NCBI RefSeq assembly: GCF_000372965.1
Contig: NZ_KB890024.1
Location: forward strand, 372,001 to 436,000
Source of the DNA: Hoeflea sp. 108
Lineage (GTDB): Bacteria; Pseudomonadota; Alphaproteobacteria; Rhizobiales; Rhizobiaceae
Direction of reading: 5' to 3'
Length of the DNA stretch: 64,000 bases
Below the pieces are notes generated by a model. That model ran no database searches. It was not told where the DNA came from and saw only the letters and a list, made by a program, of their open reading frames with translations. Positions 59,184 through 64,000 of the stretch are shown here, piece after piece. Positions within the stretch are counted from its first letter, which is position 1. Every line of letters starts with the position of its first letter. The position numbers and the translations under genes were made by a program.

Positions 59184-60143
59184 CTATTGCCAGCGGCCGC
59201 CGATCCCGCGCATGTCGCTCGGGGTCATCCCGTAGGTCGTGGCGAAGGCGCGGTAGAAGGTGGCGAGGCTGTCGAAGCCGCAGGCGAATGCCACCTGCGT
59301 TATCGACAGGCTCGGGATCTCGACCAGCAGCCGGCGTGCGTCGCGGACGCGCATTGCGGCAAGTGTACGCGAGAAGGTGAGTCCTGCCTCTTCGAGCACG
59401 ACATAGACCTGCCGCCTGGAGATGCCGAGTTCCATGGCTACGCGTGCCGGGTTGAGTCCCGGCAGGCGCTTGTCGCGCTCCATGATCTCGAGTGCGGCGT
59501 GCCGCACACCGGTCCGCAGGGCAGCGCGAACCTCGGGCATGCCGAGCGGTAGCCGGCCCCTCGCAGCCAGGGCAAGACGGGCGATGCTGGCGACGTCGCG
59601 CAACGGATCCGAGCCGGTGCGCTCGGGAGCCATCAGCGCATCGAACAGCGCTCGGAACGGTCTGAGGAACCAAGTGCCGCCGATGGGCTTGGCTGCAAAC
59701 AGATCGTCGGCGCGCCGTCCCAACAGGATCTCGCCCTCGATCGGAATCTTCAGCATGCGGTACAGGAAGCCGCGCTCTCCATCCGGTTGTCCGCTGTAGG
59801 GCAGGTCGGAATGGCTGACCACCATGTCGCCGTCGTGGATGGTGTCGACCCTGCCGCGGCCGGTGTCGAGCAGGCCGCCGCCTGTCACCTGGTGGGCAAT
59901 GCACAGGCTGTTGCCCGATATCCTGGCGATGTCGGTGTCGGTGCGCTTGATCCGGTAGGACGAGGCGCGCATTTCCGAGGCGACGGCGCCGCCCACGGCA
60001 TGGGCCCGGAACGAGCCGTGGAAAGACAGCCGCTTCTCGGCCGCAAGTTCGATGGTCACGCCGAACAGGCTCTTGCCGCGCACTTCGCGCCACTGATCGA
60101 ACCGCCGTTCGGGGGCTATGTCGTCGGTGGTGAAACTGATCAT
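59184..60143 (-). CDS. AraC-family transcriptional regulator
   Basis: 319 residues from ATG 60143 (MISFTTDDIAPERRFDQWREV). The N-terminal half is the AraC-binding-like domain used by regulators of amine and aromatic catabolism (FDQWREVRGKSLFGVTIE). The C-terminal double helix-turn-helix reads RVAMELGISRRQVYVVLEEAGLTFSRTLAAMRVRDARRLL and SITQVAFACGFDSLATFYRAFATTYGMTPSDMR. It converges on the DUF1684/importer operon and is divergent from the double winged-helix gene. Its target is not known. Confidence 0.93.
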   Translation of the reverse strand: MISFTTDDIAPERRFDQWREVRGKSLFGVTIELAAEKRLSFHGSFRAHAVGGAVASEMRASSYRIKRTDTDIARISGNSLCIAHQVTGGGLLDTGRGRVDTIHDGDMVVSHSDLPYSGQPDGERGFLYRMLKIPIEGEILLGRRADDLFAAKPIGGTWFLRPFRALFDALMAPERTGSDPLRDVASIARLALAARGRLPLGMPEVRAALRTGVRHAALEIMERDKRLPGLNPARVAMELGISRRQVYVVLEEAGLTFSRTLAAMRVRDARRLLVEIPSLSITQVAFACGFDSLATFYRAFATTYGMTPSDMRGIGGRWQ

Positions 60144-60643
60144 GTTGCGGGCCTTGGGCAGAGGCGGGCGGCAGGGATATCGGCTGGTTCGCGGAACCCT
60201 ACAACAAGAACAGGCTCCAATGACAGCCGTCGCATCTGGCATTTGCTGGGTATGTCGCGCGCGGCTGCCGTCGTAGCCAGTTTCGTTGGCCGCATTTGTT
60301 GGAAACCGCGGAATACTGCGCTTTCTTCAGCAGGTGACGACCGATCCGTATCCCCTTGATTGCGTCGATTTCGCAGCAGCGGCCGCCTCGTTCTGCACGC
60401 AATGAGAAGACGACGCCTCCCGCCTTTCGTAGAGCCGTCGCGGGAATTGGGCGTTCCCGCCCGCCGCCCTCCTGTTGCCTCAGCCGGGCAGTGGCTGGCG
60501 CTGCGGGCGGGCAGCGGGATCCCCTGTGGATGACGGGTCGGGCGGCATCGGACAGTGCCGTCCGGTTCGGACAAGGAGGCGGTTGTGCATTTCAGCTGGA
60601 CAAGGAACGGTTCTGTGGCAGCCCTGTTGCGCGGAGGTCGTAT
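60144..60643. other. Divergent intergenic region between AraC and winged-helix genes
   Basis: 500 bases with no convincing gene. The frame open from 60356 lacks a good start or domain until ATG 60644. It should contain the promoters of the two divergent regulators. A weak GGAAC-N16-TGTT pattern at about 60605 would leave almost no leader, so it is not claimed. Confidence 0.45.
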
Positions 60644-61495
60644 ATGGGCCTGAGCGTCGAGGCGATATCGGGTAACAGGCTGATCCTGCCGATGGTCAAG
60701 CACCAGTCATCGGTGATGCTGCAGATGTTCAACCTCAATCCCAGGCTGTCGTCGGTCTTCGCCACGCAACAGCGCTGGCTCTTGGCGCATGCTGCGGTTG
60801 CCCTTTGCTTTCGTGAAAGTCCCGAGGATATGCCGTCCATGGTCGTGGCGCGCTTCCTGCAAGAAGTGGCTTTCCACGAGATCGCGAGCCGCAACACTGC
60901 CGACGCCTTCGTCAAGGAGATGCTGCGTTACGGCTATGCCATCGCCATGGAGGACCCGCGGGATCGGCGGTCGCGTCCCGTTGCAGTGGCCAAGGAAGGG
61001 CTCATGCTGTTGCGCGGCTGGGCGATGGCGCACCTCGTCACGCTTGACGGTCTCGACGGACGCAACCGCCTCGCTGCCTTCCACGCCGACGAAACCGCCT
61101 TCGCGCGGCTGCAGACGGAGATTGCCCACGGCCTGCTGACGAGTGCCGCCATCCGCGAGCCGCAGGACACGTTCTCGTTGTTCACCTGGCTCAACAATGG
61201 CGGCGTCATCATGGACTGGCTCATCACCAGTCTCGGCGAGGTGGCCCCGGACGGCCGCTCCTACCTGACCTCGATCATGTCGATCACCGAGATCGCGGAG
61301 CGGATCAACCTGTCCCGCACGCACTTCGCCCGCAAGCTGCGCGAGGCGGAAGTCATGGGCAGCCTTGGTTGGAGCGGTAAGCGCGGCGAATCTGCCATGT
61401 GGTTGTCCTCGGGCTTCGTCGCCGAGATGATCGGTGCCCAGGCACTCAAACTATCCATCATCGACGCCGCCTGTGAACGGTCGTTCCTGTACTGA
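60644..61495 (+). CDS. Protein with two winged-helix-like segments, probable transcriptional regulator
   Basis: 283 residues from ATG 60644, with GGAGG six bases before it. Residues 40-135 look like a MarR-type winged helix (RFLQEVAFHEIASRNTADAFVKEML, then the wing EDPRDRRSRPVAVAKEGLMLLRG). A second helix-turn-helix lies near residues 210-260 (SITEIAERINLSRTHFARKLREAEVMGSLGWSGKRGESAMWL). The middle is helical. Two such domains in one chain are unusual. It is divergent from the AraC gene. The function is inferred from fold only. Confidence 0.7.
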   Translation: MGLSVEAISGNRLILPMVKHQSSVMLQMFNLNPRLSSVFATQQRWLLAHAAVALCFRESPEDMPSMVVARFLQEVAFHEIASRNTADAFVKEMLRYGYAIAMEDPRDRRSRPVAVAKEGLMLLRGWAMAHLVTLDGLDGRNRLAAFHADETAFARLQTEIAHGLLTSAAIREPQDTFSLFTWLNNGGVIMDWLITSLGEVAPDGRSYLTSIMSITEIAERINLSRTHFARKLREAEVMGSLGWSGKRGESAMWLSSGFVAEMIGAQALKLSIIDAACERSFLY

Positions 61496-61552
61496 GGGAC
61501 CAGTCCGACCGTCGAGATGCTCGGGGATCGCAGAGCGCACTGGTACGGCTAG

Positions 61553-61573
61553 AAAACCGGCGCGGCGTGCCGG
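61553..61573 (-). terminator. Weak terminator after recQ
   Basis: On the minus strand CCGGC and GCCGG make a 5-bp stem with a 7-base loop, followed by TTTT. It lies 17 bases after the recQ stop. The stem is short, so confidence is limited. Confidence 0.45.
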
Positions 61574-61589
61574 CTGCCGAAAGCTCTTG

Positions 61590-63389
61590 TCAGATGTGCT
61601 CGGCGATCACCTGGAGGAAAGCCGGGCCGTAACGGTCGAGCTTGGCTTCGCCGACACCGGGTACGTTCGCCATTTCCGCGCGCGACGCCGGCCGGGCCGC
61701 CGCCAGCTCGATCAGGGTCTTGTCGTGGAAAATCACATAGGGCGGCACGTTCTGCAGGCGCGCTATTTCGGTGCGTTTCCGCCGCAGTGCCTGGAACAGG
61801 TCCTGGTCCGCATCGGTGACGGCAGACTGCGCCGCACTGCGCGCCACCTTGCCGCGCCTGGCGCGCGTCGGTGCCGGCACGCGCAGCATCAACTCGGGTT
61901 TGTCGCGCAGGAAGTCGCGGCCGGCGGGCGCGATCGACAGGCCACCATGGCCGGCGAGGTCGACGTCGACCAGGCGCAGCGCAATCATCTGGCGCAGGAT
62001 CGCCCGCCAGGTTCTGTTGTCGTGCTCGGTACCGATGCCAAAGGTGGAGATGCGGTCATGGCCGAACTGGGCGATGCGCTCGTTGTCCACCCCCAGCAGC
62101 ACGTCGACGATGTAGGCTTGCCCGAAACGCTCGCCGGTGCGGTAGATGCACGACAATGCCTTTTGCGCGGCAATAGCGCCGTCGAACAATTTTGGCGGCT
62201 CGGCGCAGGTGTCGCAATTGCCACACGGTTCGCACTCGTCGCCGAAATAAGACAGCAGAACCTGTCGGCGGCAGCTTGCTGTCTCGGCCAGTCCAAGGAG
62301 TGCATCGAGCTTTTGCCGCTCCATGCGCTTGCGCTGGTCGGGCGCCTCGGACTCCTCGATGAAACGGCTGCGCAGCGCGATGTCGTCGTAGCCGTAAAGC
62401 ATCAGCGTATCGGACGGCAGGCCGTCGCGGCCGGCACGCCCGGTCTCCTGATAATAGGCCTCGATGCTGCCAGGCAGGTCGATATGGGCGACGAAGCGCA
62501 CGTCCGGCTTGTCGATGCCCATGCCGAAGGCGACGGTGGCGACCATGATCACCGCCTCGCCATGCTGGAAGCGCATCTGGTTGGCCTCGCGCGCCGCCTT
62601 GTCCATGCCGGCATGGTAGGCGAGCGCGTCGTAGCCCAGCCCCTGCAGCCAGGCAGCGGTTTCCTCGGTCCGGCGTTTGGACAGGCAGTAGACGATGCCG
62701 CTCTCGCCCTCGTAACGCTTCAGGAACTCCTTGAGCTGGGCGCGCGGATTGTCCTTTTCCTCGATGGCGTAGCGGATGTTGGGTCGGTCAAAGCCGGCTA
62801 TGAAGGCATCCGCCTCGTCTATCTCGAGATGCGACAGGATTTCCGCACGCGTCGGCTCGTCGGCGGTGGCCGTCAGTGCCATGCGCGGCGTGCCGGCGAA
62901 GCGACCCACCAGTGCGTCGAGCTGGCGATAGGACGGCCGAAAATCGTGCCCCCATTGCGACAGACAATGCGCCTCGTCGATGGCGATCAGCGACAGCTTC
63001 ACGCCATCCAGCAGCTCCAGCACATCGGGTCGCAGCAATGTTTCGGGAGAGACATAGAGCAGATCGAGTGCCCCGGCACGGATGTCGCGCCACAGCGCGC
63101 GGCGGTCGTCGGGCGAAAGATCGGAATTCAGCCCGGCCGCCCGCACGCCTGCCTGCCTGAGCGCCGCCACCTGATCGGCCATGAGTGCCAAGAGCGGCGA
63201 AACGATAAGCCCCATGCCGGGACGGACGATCGCGGGAATCTGGTAGCACAACGACTTGCCGCCGCCTGTCGGCATCAAAACGAAGGCATTGTTGCCTGAG
63301 ATCACATGCTCGACGATCCGCGCCTGCGGCCCTCTGAAGGCATCATAGCCATAAACGGTCTTGAGGATTTCGAGGGCGGTGGCGGTCAT
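61590..63389 (-). CDS. recQ: ATP-dependent DNA helicase RecQ
   Basis: 599 residues, typical RecQ length. Motif I is MPTGGGKSLCYQ (TGGGKS 41-46), motif II DEAH (138-141) followed by CLSQWGHDFRPSYRQL, and motif VI YYQETGRAGRDG. The RecQ zinc domain has CRRQVLLSYFGDECEPCGNCDTC, and an HRDC domain lies at the C-terminus (FHDKTLIELAAARPASRAEMANVPGVGEAKLDRYG). It unwinds DNA 3' to 5' in recombination and repair. It is a single gene. Confidence 0.98.
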   Translation of the reverse strand: MTATALEILKTVYGYDAFRGPQARIVEHVISGNNAFVLMPTGGGKSLCYQIPAIVRPGMGLIVSPLLALMADQVAALRQAGVRAAGLNSDLSPDDRRALWRDIRAGALDLLYVSPETLLRPDVLELLDGVKLSLIAIDEAHCLSQWGHDFRPSYRQLDALVGRFAGTPRMALTATADEPTRAEILSHLEIDEADAFIAGFDRPNIRYAIEEKDNPRAQLKEFLKRYEGESGIVYCLSKRRTEETAAWLQGLGYDALAYHAGMDKAAREANQMRFQHGEAVIMVATVAFGMGIDKPDVRFVAHIDLPGSIEAYYQETGRAGRDGLPSDTLMLYGYDDIALRSRFIEESEAPDQRKRMERQKLDALLGLAETASCRRQVLLSYFGDECEPCGNCDTCAEPPKLFDGAIAAQKALSCIYRTGERFGQAYIVDVLLGVDNERIAQFGHDRISTFGIGTEHDNRTWRAILRQMIALRLVDVDLAGHGGLSIAPAGRDFLRDKPELMLRVPAPTRARRGKVARSAAQSAVTDADQDLFQALRRKRTEIARLQNVPPYVIFHDKTLIELAAARPASRAEMANVPGVGEAKLDRYGPAFLQVIAEHI

Positions 63390-63906
63390 CGGCAGCAGAA
63401 CGGAGAATCACGGAAACGTCCTTCATAGCAGCTTCGCCACGTCCGCGATCATCGATGCGTCTTTCTGTTCGCCTGTCATGCAGCCGAACGGGAATTTCGC
63501 ACCTCGCATTGCCCGACTGCCGCTTCAGTTGCCGGACGGACGAAGCCCAGACGCGATATCGGAACTATCGGTGTTGTTGCCGCGATACGACTGCATCTGA
63601 AGCACGTCGGGCGGTTCAATACCTGTTCTTGAGGCCGTCGCGTAGCTCCAGCCCCCTCTACTCCAAGAAGCGAACCTGGGTTGAGAGGGCTGATCGGCGA
63701 AAGATCTGCAGGTGTATTGTTAGAGAATAGCAAACACGCAACTCACAGTGCGCGCCAGATTGGCAACGACTGCCTCTTGGCTTGGTTAACGCAGCAAGCA
63801 AATTAAGCACGAAGTAACTTTCTGAATCCGGCTGCTTGGATAGCATGGCTCTTTCATGCAAAATCTATTACAAAGGTCTGCGCGGCGATTATCGGAGAGT
63901 TGCTCC
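63390..63906. other. Intergenic region before the right-edge gene
   Basis: 517 bases with no gene recognised. GC content falls sharply from about 63700 onward, which is where the promoter of the rightmost gene should be. No clear -35/-10 pair, operator or RNA gene was recognised. Confidence 0.45.
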
Positions 63907-64000
63907 ATGCAACACATGAAGTTAACGGCTACCGCGCTCGTTACGCAGAATTCCCTGTCCTATCTCGAACATGTGTTTGCGCTCAACGAAGCGCGCCAGC
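63907..64000 (+). CDS. N-terminal fragment of an unidentified gene (runs off the window)
   Basis: ATG 63907 has GGAGAG nine to ten bases upstream and opens a frame that stays open to the right edge: MQHMKLTATALVTQNSLSYLEHVFALNEARQ. Thirty-one codons are too few to name a family. The composition fits a cytosolic protein with no signal peptide. A later ATG four codons in is possible. Confidence 0.6.
   Translation, partial: MQHMKLTATALVTQNSLSYLEHVFALNEARQ

Noticed and set aside
60605..60629. GGAAC-N16-TGTT as an EcfG promoter for the double winged-helix gene
   Set aside because: It would place the RNA start almost on the ribosome site and differs in the key -10 base.
1..64000. tRNA, rRNA, CRISPR arrays, insertion sequences, integrase or attachment sites
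   Set aside because: Nothing with the needed folds, repeats or genes was seen in the gaps on either strand.

Overview
The window is GC-rich and densely coded. It reads as chromosomal DNA of a rhizobial alphaproteobacterium, most like Mesorhizobium, Aminobacter or another Phyllobacteriaceae. The basis is a sorbitol/mannitol locus arranged like the rhizobial smo/mtlK operon, many ABC uptake systems with their own regulators, a GGAAC-type stress promoter before prkA, BTLCP-family proteases, and a rhizobial-type intergenic mosaic repeat. No rRNA, tRNA, CRISPR array, insertion sequence or phage gene was seen.

Left part (1-10.3 kb), surface and biofilm genes: a minus-strand type I secretion set (TolC-type outer membrane protein, ABC exporter, HlyD adaptor cut by the window edge) lies beside a LapG-like periplasmic cysteine protease. 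On the plus strand follow an SNase-like lipo-/membrane protein, a membrane diguanylate cyclase, a TadG-like protein and an exported Gly/Lys-rich protein. 10.4-17 kb: a sugar/amino-acid locus with polar amino-acid ABC permeases and ATPase, a glycosylasparaginase, a binding protein, a LacI regulator, a ROK kinase and CutC. It starts with a perfect 16-bp LacI-type palindrome and looks like a system that imports and splits glycosylated asparagine. 17-22 kb: the prkA-yeaH-spoVR stress operon.

22.4-31.9 kb: the smo polyol locus (SorC regulator, ABC importer, sorbitol and mannitol dehydrogenases, and a D-ribulokinase-like FGGY kinase). 31.9-36 kb: a tight five-gene minus-strand operon of ECF sigma factor, membrane anti-sigma-like protein, periplasmic CpxP/CnrX-like sensor, DUF1800 and DUF1501. 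36-41 kb: LysR divergent from an MFS-ankyrin-deaminase-MFS operon. 41-43.3 kb: a CorC/HlyC-type CBS membrane protein and a TetR regulator.

43.5-52.7 kb: a peptide-use operon (S9 peptidase, FAD amine oxidoreductase, Dpp-type ABC importer) followed by the formaldehyde-glutathione enzyme Gfa. 53.2-59 kb: a second Dpp-type importer with a DUF1684 protein at its end; its first permease seems to use an ATT start codon. 59-64 kb: an AraC regulator, a protein with two winged helices, RecQ, and the first 31 codons of an unidentified gene running off the right edge.

The main theme is uptake and breakdown of plant- or soil-derived small molecules, each under a local regulator, plus a surface-adhesion module and two stress modules. 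The candidates for undescribed systems are the glycosylasparaginase-ROK-CutC locus, the ECF-DUF1800-DUF1501 operon, and the S9 peptidase-oxidoreductase-Gfa group.
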